Of a stretch of 51,124 nucleotides of DNA, positions 39,992 to 47,872 are shown piece by piece; positions within the stretch are counted from its first letter, which is position 1; the number at the start of each line of letters is the position of its first letter. The position numbers and the translations under genes are program-made. Source of the DNA: an uncultured bacterium (GTDB lineage Bacteria > Myxococcota_A > UBA796 > CAJQPC01); assembly GCA_905480105.1 (NCBI GenBank), contig CAJQPC010000146.1, forward strand, positions 1 to 51,124, written 5' to 3'. The notes under the pieces were generated by a model. The model made no database searches and had not been told where the DNA came from. It worked only from the letters and a program-made list of their open reading frames with translations.

Positions 39992-41722
39992 CTAGGAGAC
40001 TAGATCTGCTGATTTTGCACGAGCCTGAGCAGCCTTTTGGGCATCATTGAGACTCTTGGCTTTCTGCAACAAGAGCTGAGCGGCCTGAGCTACGGCGTCC
40101 TCACCGACGAGCTCCGCGCGCAGACTGCGACGCTGAGCCTGGGTAGAGATGGCTTGGTAGGCAGCATCGTGGAATTGCTGGATCTCGCCCAAGTCAGCCC
40201 GAAGCTCCGTGCTAAGCACCTCGAAGCGCTCGCTTGAAAAGCGCGCCTGCCAGACTTGGTAGGCCTGTTCCACCTGGGCTTGGGCGCAGATCCAGCTCAA
40301 GTCAAAGGTGTCGAAGGGGTTGGCCACCTTGACTCTGGCCAGACGCTCTTGAATCGGGCCCGTGATCTGGCTCAGGTAGCGCTTTTTGTCCAAGCCCTCG
40401 CCGCCCTTGCCGAAGCTGAGCACCCCCAGCTCAGCGAGTGCCCAGAGCATCACTGCGACCTCGGACCGAGGCAGGTCTACTTGGTTGAACAAGTTTCGTA
40501 CGAACAACGTGGACGCCTGGAGAACGTCCATCAGAACGCGCTCATCCGCATTCCAAGTAGCCCGCTCAATGAGCCCCTCCGCAATAGGCAGCAGGTTGAT
40601 GCGCTTGTTCAGCTGTGGGCGAATCACGCCAAAGATGCGATCTGGCGACAAGGTACGCCCATGAGACGACATGGCTCCATAGAGTACCGTCAGCACATTG
40701 ATAGGCTGCAAGGGGAAGCCCTGGCCCAACTCAGTGGGTACAAATCGCCATGTCCCCTGCCCGGCACGAAGCGCCTGCTGAAGCACGAACTCCACCTGCT
40801 TGCTCAGCACCGCTCCAAGCTGCTCGGCCGGCAGGCTTCCTTGAGCCACAAGGATCTGACCCAGGCGCTCATGGGTCTGCGCCTGCTGGGCCAAGCCCTG
40901 CTCGAGCTGCGCGGGAGTGATGTGCTTGCTGCGCACCAGCAACCCGCCCAATGTCTCATTGGGCTCTACCGGTGCACGTCGCCAACCCACTGGGCCGCCG
41001 CGATGCCAAAAGCCATAGCGCTCAGTCCCATCGTCCATCTGGATGTGCAGAATACCCGTGGCGCCGGTGAACCCCAGGCCCATGACGTACTGGCGCAGAA
41101 GCCTACCTCCAAGCTGCCCTTCTCCGGAAGCTGGAGTGGTCCCAAAGCCTTGGGGCAACAGGAGACCTTCTGAGTGACTGCGGTCCACCTCGTTGATCTC
41201 TGCGGGGGGGGCAAGCGCAGGTGCGGGACTGGGTTCTGGAGGAGTGGGATCTGCGGGAGCAGGAGGAAGCGAGGGCTCAGGTTCTGGCTGCGAAACAAGG
41301 CCAGCAGATTCCGTCGGACTGCCCTGGGGAGGAAGAGATGAAGCCTCTACTGCCCGGGAAGTAGAGGGCCCAGGGAGCACCTCAGCGTCTCCAGGCTCAA
41401 CAAGCTCTCCAGACTCCAGCAGGAAACAACGTACCTGGTCTACACCCTCAACCACTTCGGCAAAGGCCAGCTTAGCTTTCTCTGGCAGCGCTGGAATCTG
41501 ACCCGCGACAGACCCGTCGGGCAAGCGTTGGATGGTCTGGCAGCGGATGGGCGGTGTGCTTAGGCCGAAGGGTAGCTTGAGCTCTATCTTGAACTCAGGC
41601 GCGAGTTCCCCATCAATGGCGGATGCCGGCACCAAAATGGTGCCTACAGCCAGCGAGTTTTTGTGGGTCTTGAGGAAGTCCGCAATCTTGCGAAGGTCCA
41701 AGCTGACGTGGCGCTGCGCCAT
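39992..41722 (-). CDS. PilZ-like, DUF4388 and degenerate J-like domain protein
   Basis: A 576-residue multidomain protein. Residues 1-110 (MAQRHVSLDLRKIADFLKT onward) look like a PilZ-type beta-barrel as found in Myxococcus paralogues, without a clear RxxxR. A Pro/Glu/Ser linker (about 115-185) follows. A DUF4388 region (about 200-330) has GATGILHIQMDDGTERYGF and the repeated pattern LGQILVAQGSLPAEQLGAVLSKQ. After a helical segment, residues about 467-537 (NPFDTFDLSWICAQAQVEQA, then EIQQFHDAAYQAISTQAQRR) align by eye with a J domain, but the HPD position reads SER, so it would not stimulate an Hsp70 in the usual way. The start is the ATG at 41722. No function is known. It lies close to an Hsp70-PilZ fusion gene. 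Confidence 0.75.
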   Translation of the reverse strand: MAQRHVSLDLRKIADFLKTHKNSLAVGTILVPASAIDGELAPEFKIELKLPFGLSTPPIRCQTIQRLPDGSVAGQIPALPEKAKLAFAEVVEGVDQVRCFLLESGELVEPGDAEVLPGPSTSRAVEASSLPPQGSPTESAGLVSQPEPEPSLPPAPADPTPPEPSPAPALAPPAEINEVDRSHSEGLLLPQGFGTTPASGEGQLGGRLLRQYVMGLGFTGATGILHIQMDDGTERYGFWHRGGPVGWRRAPVEPNETLGGLLVRSKHITPAQLEQGLAQQAQTHERLGQILVAQGSLPAEQLGAVLSKQVEFVLQQALRAGQGTWRFVPTELGQGFPLQPINVLTVLYGAMSSHGRTLSPDRIFGVIRPQLNKRINLLPIAEGLIERATWNADERVLMDVLQASTLFVRNLFNQVDLPRSEVAVMLWALAELGVLSFGKGGEGLDKKRYLSQITGPIQERLARVKVANPFDTFDLSWICAQAQVEQAYQVWQARFSSERFEVLSTELRADLGEIQQFHDAAYQAISTQAQRRSLRAELVGEDAVAQAAQLLLQKAKSLNDAQKAAQARAKSADLVS

Positions 41723-42188
41723 GGTGGGTCTGCTCCAAAGGTAGTCGATCATACAGCGCGGGGACGCACAACTGACGATAGCAAATGCGTTCAGCACCTT
41801 GGCTTACAATGGACCGGCCGGTGTGTCCCAAGCTTTGTGTAAACGCTCAGCAGCTCCCAGACTCTACTCAGCCGATGTGAGAATCCACGGCACGAAAGAA
41901 GAAGGCCCGTGAGCAACGCCATTGTCCCGGTGAGAAGGTCGCCTATACGGTGCTGGGCTTGGCGCTAAAAAACACTGAAAATACGGGGACCGAAGCGATT
42001 CAACAGCGGGATCTGACATGACAAGAGAAGGCCACCCTATTGGAGTAGTCGAGAGAAACGATGAAGCGTGGCGGCCCTTTGGCGAGCTGAAGGGCGCGTC
42101 CACAGTATTCAGGACATCCCCGCCGGATCGGATGCGCCAAATCGGTTAACTGGCGGCAACCAAACCTTATCGCTGGAGCGGCGCCCAA
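41723..42188. other. Intergenic region between the DUF4388 protein and efp
   Basis: 466 bases separating divergent genes, visibly richer in A/T than coding sequence near 41970 (CTAAAAAACACTGAAAATACGG on the top strand). It presumably carries both promoters. One short top-strand frame (42018-42149, 43 codons) was examined and not called: weak third-position GC and no good ribosome-binding site. No structured RNA or operator was recognised. Confidence 0.5.
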
Positions 42189-42761
42189 ATGGCCACATAC
42201 TCGACCTCTGAATTCAAGAACGGAATCAAGATACTGGTCGATAACCAGCCCTACCAGATGGTCTATTTCCAGTTCGTCAAGCCCGGTAAGGGCACTGCGT
42301 TTACCCGCACCAAGCTCAAGAGCCTGATCAACGGCTCGGTCATAGAGCGCACCTTCCGTTCCGGGGAGAAGGTGGAGGTTGCGGACTGCGAAGCAGTCAC
42401 CATGCAGTACATGTACCAGGATGGAGACCTGTACAACTTCATGAACATGGAGTCCTACGATCAACTCGCTATCGTCCAGACCGTCATGGAGTACGAGCTC
42501 AAGTGGCTGCTCGAAGGCATGGAAGTTGAAGTGATGATGTACAACAGCCGCCCCGTCGGAATCACGCTGCCCCACTTCGTGGATGCTGAGATCACCTACA
42601 CGGAGCCCGGTATCAAGGGCAACACCGCCACCGGCGCCAGCAAACCAGCAACCGTTGCCAACGGCGCTGTGGTCCAGGTCCCACTCTTCATCGAGCAGGG
42701 CGAGGTCATTAAGTGCGACACCCGCGAGGGTGGAAAGTACATGAGCCGGGCCAAGGATTAG
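42189..42761 (+). CDS. efp: Elongation factor P
   Basis: A 190-residue elongation factor P, which binds ribosomes stalled at proline runs and restores peptide bond formation. The N-terminal KOW-like domain carries the modification loop VKPGKGTAF; the lysine in PGKG (about residue 34) is the site that EpmA modifies with beta-lysine. Domain 2 shows MQYMYQDGDLYNFMN and domain 3 LPHFVDAEITYTEPGIKGNTATGASKPA, both standard. The next gene encodes EpmA, so this EF-P is expected to be beta-lysylated. Start: ATG at 42189, with GGAG about eleven bases upstream. Confidence 0.97.
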   Translation: MATYSTSEFKNGIKILVDNQPYQMVYFQFVKPGKGTAFTRTKLKSLINGSVIERTFRSGEKVEVADCEAVTMQYMYQDGDLYNFMNMESYDQLAIVQTVMEYELKWLLEGMEVEVMMYNSRPVGITLPHFVDAEITYTEPGIKGNTATGASKPATVANGAVVQVPLFIEQGEVIKCDTREGGKYMSRAKD

Positions 42762-42778
42762 CTAGGGTGCCCATCTCG

Positions 42779-43618
42779 ATGGGCCTTCCCACCGCCCGCG
42801 TGCTTCGGGACCGGGCCCGCATCTTGGCCGCCTTGCGTGCCTGGATGCAAATCAACGGCTTTATGGAAGTCCAGGTGCCTATTGCCGTACAGAGCGGCGC
42901 ACTGGAAGAATATCTAGAGCCCTTGCCCTTGGGGGCGTTGCAGCTGCACACGTCCCCTGAGTTCGCTCTCAAGCGCGTGCTCTCCATCGGTCTTGGCCGG
43001 GTCTACTGGATGGGCCCTTGCTTTCGTGGAGAGGAGCTGGGTCCACACCACGGTACCGAGTTCACCATGCTGGAGTGGTACCGGGTGGGCTGCGGCTACA
43101 AGGGCATCGCAGAAGACCTGACCAGCCTACTCGAGCACATCAGCGAGGCTCTGGGTCAGGTCTTGCCACCCGTTGAGCGCCTGACCTGGGCCGACGCAAT
43201 GGAACGTCATTCCCGAGCTCCGATTCCAGACGATCCCCAGGAACAAATGCGAATCTGGGTCAATGACGTAGAGCCCAAACTCCTGTCGCCTACCCTGGTT
43301 CTGGACTACCCCGCCAGGGACGCAGCCTTTTCGTCCATTCGAGGCCCGATCGCGGAACGATTCGAGCTCTACTGGCACGGAGTGGAGCTGGCCAACGCCT
43401 TTACTGAGCTGCTGGACCCTGAAGAACTGCGTTCCCGCTGGGCTGAGAGCGCCCGCATACGAGAGACCCTGGGCAGACAACCCCACCCCATAGATGAGCG
43501 CTTGGGCCAAGCAGTGGCCAGACACCCCTACGCGGGCGGCATCGCTTTGGGTGTAGACCGGTTGGTCATGCTGCTCTTGGGCTTGGAAGACATTCACCAG
43601 ACTCGCATTCAGGGCTGA
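42779..43618 (+). CDS. epmA: EF-P lysine ligase EpmA (PoxA/GenX)
   Basis: A 279-residue short class II lysyl-tRNA synthetase paralogue that attaches (R)-beta-lysine to EF-P instead of charging tRNA. It lacks an anticodon-binding domain. Class II motif 2 is YWMGPCFRGEELGPHHGTEFTMLEWYR, with the arginine and glutamates for ATP/lysine, and motif 3 is GGIALGVDRLVMLLLG. Also typical are GALEEYLEPLPL and HTSPEFALKRVL. It directly follows efp. EpmB, which makes beta-lysine, is not in this window. The start could be the GTG at 42767 (AAGGA nine bases upstream) or the ATG at 42779; I give the latter. It is convergent with the Hsp70-PilZ gene. Confidence 0.92.
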   Translation: MGLPTARVLRDRARILAALRAWMQINGFMEVQVPIAVQSGALEEYLEPLPLGALQLHTSPEFALKRVLSIGLGRVYWMGPCFRGEELGPHHGTEFTMLEWYRVGCGYKGIAEDLTSLLEHISEALGQVLPPVERLTWADAMERHSRAPIPDDPQEQMRIWVNDVEPKLLSPTLVLDYPARDAAFSSIRGPIAERFELYWHGVELANAFTELLDPEELRSRWAESARIRETLGRQPHPIDERLGQAVARHPYAGGIALGVDRLVMLLLGLEDIHQTRIQG

Positions 43619-43647
43619 GACCCTGAGCTGAGACGAGGCCGTGGACC

Positions 43648-46371
43648 CTAACTTTCCTCGAGGGCCTTGAGCGCACGGAGGAGATTCTCGCGTTGGTCTT
43701 CGACCAAACGGTACTCGATGCTCATGCCCGCCTCCTCAGTCGCGGCGAGCTGCCGCTTCCGCGAGGACCAGCTGACCACCCCGGCCAAGATGAGTGGCTC
43801 AGGCAGGCTGGGGACACGGACCTCGAGCTTACACTCGCGACCTTCACGCAAGGGTTTCGACGTCTTGATAAAGGTACTACCGCTCTCCAGGTTGGTCCTG
43901 TAGTCTCGGATAAAGGCCTTTGGACTGTGGTAGGCCATCTTCAAACGCGCTGGGCCCCGTCTCTTCTTGGGCTTGCTCTCAGGCGGAGGGTCTGAGATGG
44001 GAGGCAGCTTCGTGGTGAGCTCCTCCTGCTCCAGGTCATTTGGGAGGCCCCCGAAGAGATCTCCTGCAGAGAAAAGGTCTTCCTCGAGCAAGGCAGGCTG
44101 CAACGACTCCTCTTCCAAACCCAAATCCAGTCCAGCCTCCGGGGAGATAGATCCAAGCTCCTGAGCGTGGGCCTGCCCGTCCCAATCGTCCGGACTGTCG
44201 CTCAGATCCGGCGCAATCGTGCCCTGGTCCGCTTCATCCATGTCCTCGATCAAGTCGTCGGCAAAGATGTCCTCACCCAAGCCGCTGAACGGATCCTCCA
44301 TTCCCACATTGGGCTCCAGAACCGGAAGTGGCAGCTCCGGGATCTCCGGCATGGGCTCGTCCTCGAGGAGGGCACCCTCTGTAAAGGGGTCCAAACCCTG
44401 CAGGTCAGGCAGATCGGGCAGATCGGGCACGTCAGCCAAGTCAGGCATGTGGATCTCAGGGATGTCATCGGCCAGGTTGACCAGCGGTCCTATCGATGGT
44501 GGTTCCTCCTCCGGCTCCATGACGGACTCCGAGGCACCCTCTTCCCCAATCGATACAAAGTCGATGTTGGCCATGTCCAAAGAGATGGGGTCTTCCACGT
44601 CCTCCTCAAAAGCCTCGTCTTCGAGCTCGGGTGGACTGTCCACTGGAGAGAGCTCTCCGATTGGCGAGGCCCCTTCTGGCAGCGGTGCATTCTCTGCAGC
44701 CGTGAGCGGCATGCGATTGAGATCTTTGGGGGGAGTCTTACGACCAAAGCTGGCGAACAGCCCACTCAAAATGCCACCCTCGGCGGACTGCTTCTTGTCA
44801 CGACCAGCGGTTTCCGGCTTGAAGGACTCGCTCACCTCGTCTTCGCTTTCCACAGGCCAGCTGGGGGACTGAGCCTTGTCTGAATAGTTGTCGATCACCA
44901 GGTTTTTACGTTCCCCGCTTGCACGGTCCTCAGCCGAGGTGTGCAAGATGCCGTTCGCATCAATGCGAAAGGTCACGTCGACCTTGAACTCCATACGGGC
45001 ACCGCTGGAGAGGTTGTCCAAGATGAATTGGCCAAGCTGCTCGTTTTCTTTCGCCCGGCTTGACCCACCCTGCCGTACGGTAATTCGGGCACGCTCCTGG
45101 TTCTCCGAGGACGTCGTAAACGCCCGCGTTGCGGACGTAGGAATTCTGGTGTTGCGGTCAATGAGCTTGGAGAAGTAGCCACCTGCAGCGTCAATCCCCA
45201 AATCGAAGGGGGTGACGTCGATGAGCAAGGTGCTCTCCGGACTGGGATTGTCCAGACTCTGGCCGAACACACTGGCCCCCAGAGCCACCACTTCTTCGGG
45301 GTGCACCGAGTTGGATGGCTCCTTGCGGAATAGCGCCGAGATGGCCTCGCGTACACGGGGCATTCGGGTCTGTCCGCCCACCAGCACGACATCGTCCAAG
45401 CCAGCAATGGTCAGGCACGCCGCGGTCACCGCTTCCCGGGCAATGTCCATGGAGCGCTGCACCAAGTCCTCGACCAGACCCTCTAGGTCCGTGCGACTCA
45501 GGGTGTCCTCGAGGTTTAGCTCGGGCGTAATTCGAGGGACGAGCAGCCGAGTTTTTTCGGTAAAAGACAGCTCGCACTTGGCACGCTCTGCTGCATCCTT
45601 GAGACGCTGGCGGGCGATTCGATCTTCCCGCAAGTCGATCCTGTGTTCGGCCAAGAACCGATCCGCGAGGAAGTCAACAATGCGGGTATCAAAATCCTCG
45701 CCACCCAGATAGGTGTCGCCGCTCGTCGCCAAGACTTCGTAGACGCCCGCGCTCAGATGAAGAATGGAGACGTCAAAGGTACCGCCGCCCAGGTCAAAGA
45801 TCAGGACGTTTCGGTCGACGTCCTTTCTGAATCCGTAGGCCAGCGCAGCTGCCGTGGGCTCATTGATCAAACGTTCGCAGGCCAAGCCAGCCAATTCGGC
45901 TGCCTCGAGGGTCGCTTTTCGTTGGGCATGATTAAAATAGGCTGGCACGGTGATGACCGCGTCCGTAATTTGCTCGCCCAAACTCTCCTCGGCGATTTGG
46001 CGCGCCACTTGGAGAATGATGGCTGAGAGCTCGACCGGCGAGAGCAGCTCCCCACCAATATTGACCAGACACCCCCCTTCTGGGGCGCACTCGATCCCGT
46101 AGGGCATGCACTCCACCGCAGATTTCCCCTGCGGGCTGTCAAAGCGGCGACCGACCAAGCGCTTGACCGCATAGACCGTCCGGTCGGGCGATGTCAGCAC
46201 ATGAGCCTTGGCCGCTTGTCCGACGACATAGGTGCCATCGTCGTTTTGATAAATAACGGAGGGAAGGACTTTGTAGCCCTTCCCGTCCTCGAGGACTCGA
46301 GGGCGCCCATTCTCAAACACTGCCACAACAGTGTTGGTGGTCCCAAGGTCAATGCCGATTGTGCGGCTCAT
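43648..46371 (-). CDS. Hsp70-PilZ fusion protein, lid replaced by acidic linker
   Basis: A 907-residue protein. Residues 1-375 form a full Hsp70 ATPase (IGIDLGTTNTVVAVFENG, DLGGGTFDVSIL, LVGGQTRMPRVREAI), and to about 500 a substrate-binding beta domain ending ASGERKNLVIDN. The helical lid is missing. Instead there is a ~300-residue acidic, Pro/Leu/Asp-rich linker (repeats such as VPDLPDLPDL near 645), then a C-terminal PilZ-type domain from about 803 (KKRRGPARLKMAY, NLESGSTFIKTSKPL, AGVVSWSS, AGMSIEYRL) of the kind expanded in Myxococcus. An Hsp70 tied to a PilZ domain suggests regulated binding of a client, possibly by cyclic di-GMP or a protein partner. The canonical RxxxR-(D/N)xSxxG is degenerate, so ligand binding is doubtful. 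ATG at 46371 because IGIDLG follows. Confidence 0.87.
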   Translation of the reverse strand: MSRTIGIDLGTTNTVVAVFENGRPRVLEDGKGYKVLPSVIYQNDDGTYVVGQAAKAHVLTSPDRTVYAVKRLVGRRFDSPQGKSAVECMPYGIECAPEGGCLVNIGGELLSPVELSAIILQVARQIAEESLGEQITDAVITVPAYFNHAQRKATLEAAELAGLACERLINEPTAAALAYGFRKDVDRNVLIFDLGGGTFDVSILHLSAGVYEVLATSGDTYLGGEDFDTRIVDFLADRFLAEHRIDLREDRIARQRLKDAAERAKCELSFTEKTRLLVPRITPELNLEDTLSRTDLEGLVEDLVQRSMDIAREAVTAACLTIAGLDDVVLVGGQTRMPRVREAISALFRKEPSNSVHPEEVVALGASVFGQSLDNPSPESTLLIDVTPFDLGIDAAGGYFSKLIDRNTRIPTSATRAFTTSSENQERARITVRQGGSSRAKENEQLGQFILDNLSSGARMEFKVDVTFRIDANGILHTSAEDRASGERKNLVIDNYSDKAQSPSWPVESEDEVSESFKPETAGRDKKQSAEGGILSGLFASFGRKTPPKDLNRMPLTAAENAPLPEGASPIGELSPVDSPPELEDEAFEEDVEDPISLDMANIDFVSIGEEGASESVMEPEEEPPSIGPLVNLADDIPEIHMPDLADVPDLPDLPDLQGLDPFTEGALLEDEPMPEIPELPLPVLEPNVGMEDPFSGLGEDIFADDLIEDMDEADQGTIAPDLSDSPDDWDGQAHAQELGSISPEAGLDLGLEEESLQPALLEEDLFSAGDLFGGLPNDLEQEELTTKLPPISDPPPESKPKKRRGPARLKMAYHSPKAFIRDYRTNLESGSTFIKTSKPLREGRECKLEVRVPSLPEPLILAGVVSWSSRKRQLAATEEAGMSIEYRLVEDQRENLLRALKALEES

Positions 46372-46392
46372 CCTAAATCCATCATTAGACAG

Positions 46393-46421
46393 AGTGTAGC
46401 ACTGAGCGGGCTTGGGTTTAA
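46393..46421 (-). promoter_or_regulatory. Possible promoter before the Hsp70-PilZ gene
   Basis: Read leftward, TTAAAC (46421-46416) and TACACT (46398-46393) are separated by 17 bases. Three of six and four of six positions fit the sigma-70 consensus. The -35 element overlaps the purF stop codon. Weak evidence by match alone; if real, the Hsp70-PilZ gene can be transcribed apart from the purine operon. Confidence 0.3.
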
Positions 46422-47872
46422 CCCTCGTCCGGATTGACACTTCCAAACAGGTCAAGTTGCGGACGGTCTACGTCGTCCTCGGGCGGGATCGCGTACTGAC
46501 CGGAGAAGCAGGCATCACACCAAGTGCTCGCATTGCCAGCAAGCTCACCGTGCATGGCCTCGATGGCTAAGTAGCCCAAGCTATCCGCACCTACGAAAGC
46601 GCAAGTTTCCTCGGGCGTGAGGCGATGCGCGATGAGCTCATCGCGGGTCGGTGTGTCCACGCCATAGAAGCAGCTGGCCCGAATGGGAGGGGAGCTGATT
46701 CGAAGGTGGACTTCCTTGGCCCCAGCCTCCCGCAACAGGCGGACGATCTTGCGGGATGTGGTCCCCCTGACGATGCTGTCGTCCACCACGACGAGGCGTT
46801 TCCCTTCGATCGCGGAGCGCACCGGGGAGAGCTTGAGCTTCACACCAAAATCTCGGATTTGCTGGCTGGGCTCAATGAAGGTGCGGCCTACATAATGGGA
46901 CCGTATCAGGCCTTGCTTGAAGGGCAGTCCCGAGGCGAAAGCAAAGCCTAAAGCCGCCGGTGTTCCGGAGTCCGGCACTGGAATCACCAGATCTGCGTCA
47001 GCGGGAGCCGTCCGGAACAGGGCTTGGCCAAAGTTGAATCGAGAGTCATAGACCGGCGAACCAAAGACCACCGAATTGGGACGGGCGAAGTAGATGTGCT
47101 CAAAGACACAGGCCTTGCGCTCCCGGCGAGGAAAGGGACTCAAGGAGAGCACCTGGGTGCCATTCTCCACGATGATCATCTCGCCGGGCTCGACCTCGCG
47201 CTCGTAGGTGCCACCGATCAAATCAAGGGCGGTAGTCTCCGAGGCAAAGACCACTGCATCCCCAACTCGACCCATCACCAAGGGCCGAAATCCATGCGGA
47301 TCCCGCACAGCAACCATGACCGTTTCAGTCTGCAGAATGAGAGAATAGGCCCCTTCGACCTGCAACAGCGCATCCACCAGACGGTTGATGAAGGTGCCCT
47401 GCTGAGAAGTGGCCAGCAAGTGCAGGATGACCTCGGTGTCGGAAGACGTTCCGAAGATGCTGCCGCGCTGCTCCAGCTCACGCCGCAGGCGAGCAGCATT
47501 TACTAAGTTTCCATTGTGGGCGATTGATACCTGCCCCCCGCCGTAGCGCACCACAAAAGGCTGCACGTTGCGCAGGGCGCTTCGCTCACCCGAGGTCGAG
47601 TAGCGCACGTGACCGATGGCCGAGTGGCCAATGAGAGGTGCCAGCTGATCAGGACCGAAGATCTCTCCGACCAGACCCAATCCTTTGTGTGTGCGCATCT
47701 CCACGCCGTCCGTGGAGACAATTCCTGCACCTTCTTGGCCGCGATGCTGAAGGGAATGCAACCCCAGGTAGACCAAGTTGGACGCCTCCGCGTGACCCAT
47801 CACCCCCATCACGCCACACTCCTCACGGAGCTTGGGTTCCAGGACCAGGCCGCCCGGGTGCAAACGACTCAC
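46418..47872 (-). CDS. purF: Amidophosphoribosyltransferase PurF
   Basis: A 484-residue glutamine phosphoribosylpyrophosphate amidotransferase, the first committed step of purine synthesis. The catalytic cysteine begins the mature enzyme at EECGVMGV (Cys 19 from the chosen start), as in PurF enzymes with a cleaved propeptide. The glutaminase domain shows [23 protein letters not shown] and [10 protein letters not shown]. The PRPP motif is [12 protein letters not shown]. The GTG at 47872 overlaps the purL TGA (GTGA) and has GGAG eight bases upstream, so it is preferred over the ATG at 47902, which would overlap purL by 34 bases. Four cysteines late in the protein may hold the iron-sulphur cluster seen in some PurF enzymes. 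Confidence 0.95.
   Translation of the reverse strand: MSRLHPGGLVLEPKLREECGVMGVMGHAEASNLVYLGLHSLQHRGQEGAGIVSTDGVEMRTHKGLGLVGEIFGPDQLAPLIGHSAIGHVRYSTSGERSALRNVQPFVVRYGGGQVSIAHNGNLVNAARLRRELEQRGSIFGTSSDTEVILHLLATSQQGTFINRLVDALLQVEGAYSLILQTETVMVAVRDPHGFRPLVMGRVGDAVVFASETTALDLIGGTYEREVEPGEMIIVENGTQVLSLSPFPRRERKACVFEHIYFARPNSVVFGSPVYDSRFNFGQALFRTAPADADLVIPVPDSGTPAALGFAFASGLPFKQGLIRSHYVGRTFIEPSQQIRDFGVKLKLSPVRSAIEGKRLVVVDDSIVRGTTSRKIVRLLREAGAKEVHLRISSPPIRASCFYGVDTPTRDELIAHRLTPEETCAFVGADSLGYLAIEAMHGELAGNASTWCDACFSGQYAIPPEDDVDRPQLDLFGSVNPDEG

Noticed and set aside
42018..42149. 43-codon frame upstream of efp
   Set aside because: Weak codon bias and no clear ribosome-binding site; most likely chance in a 466-base intergenic region.
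44395..44450. Short direct repeats (two copies of a GCAGATCGG-type unit)
   Set aside because: They encode the Pro-Asp-Leu repeats of the Hsp70-PilZ linker; not a CRISPR or mobile element.
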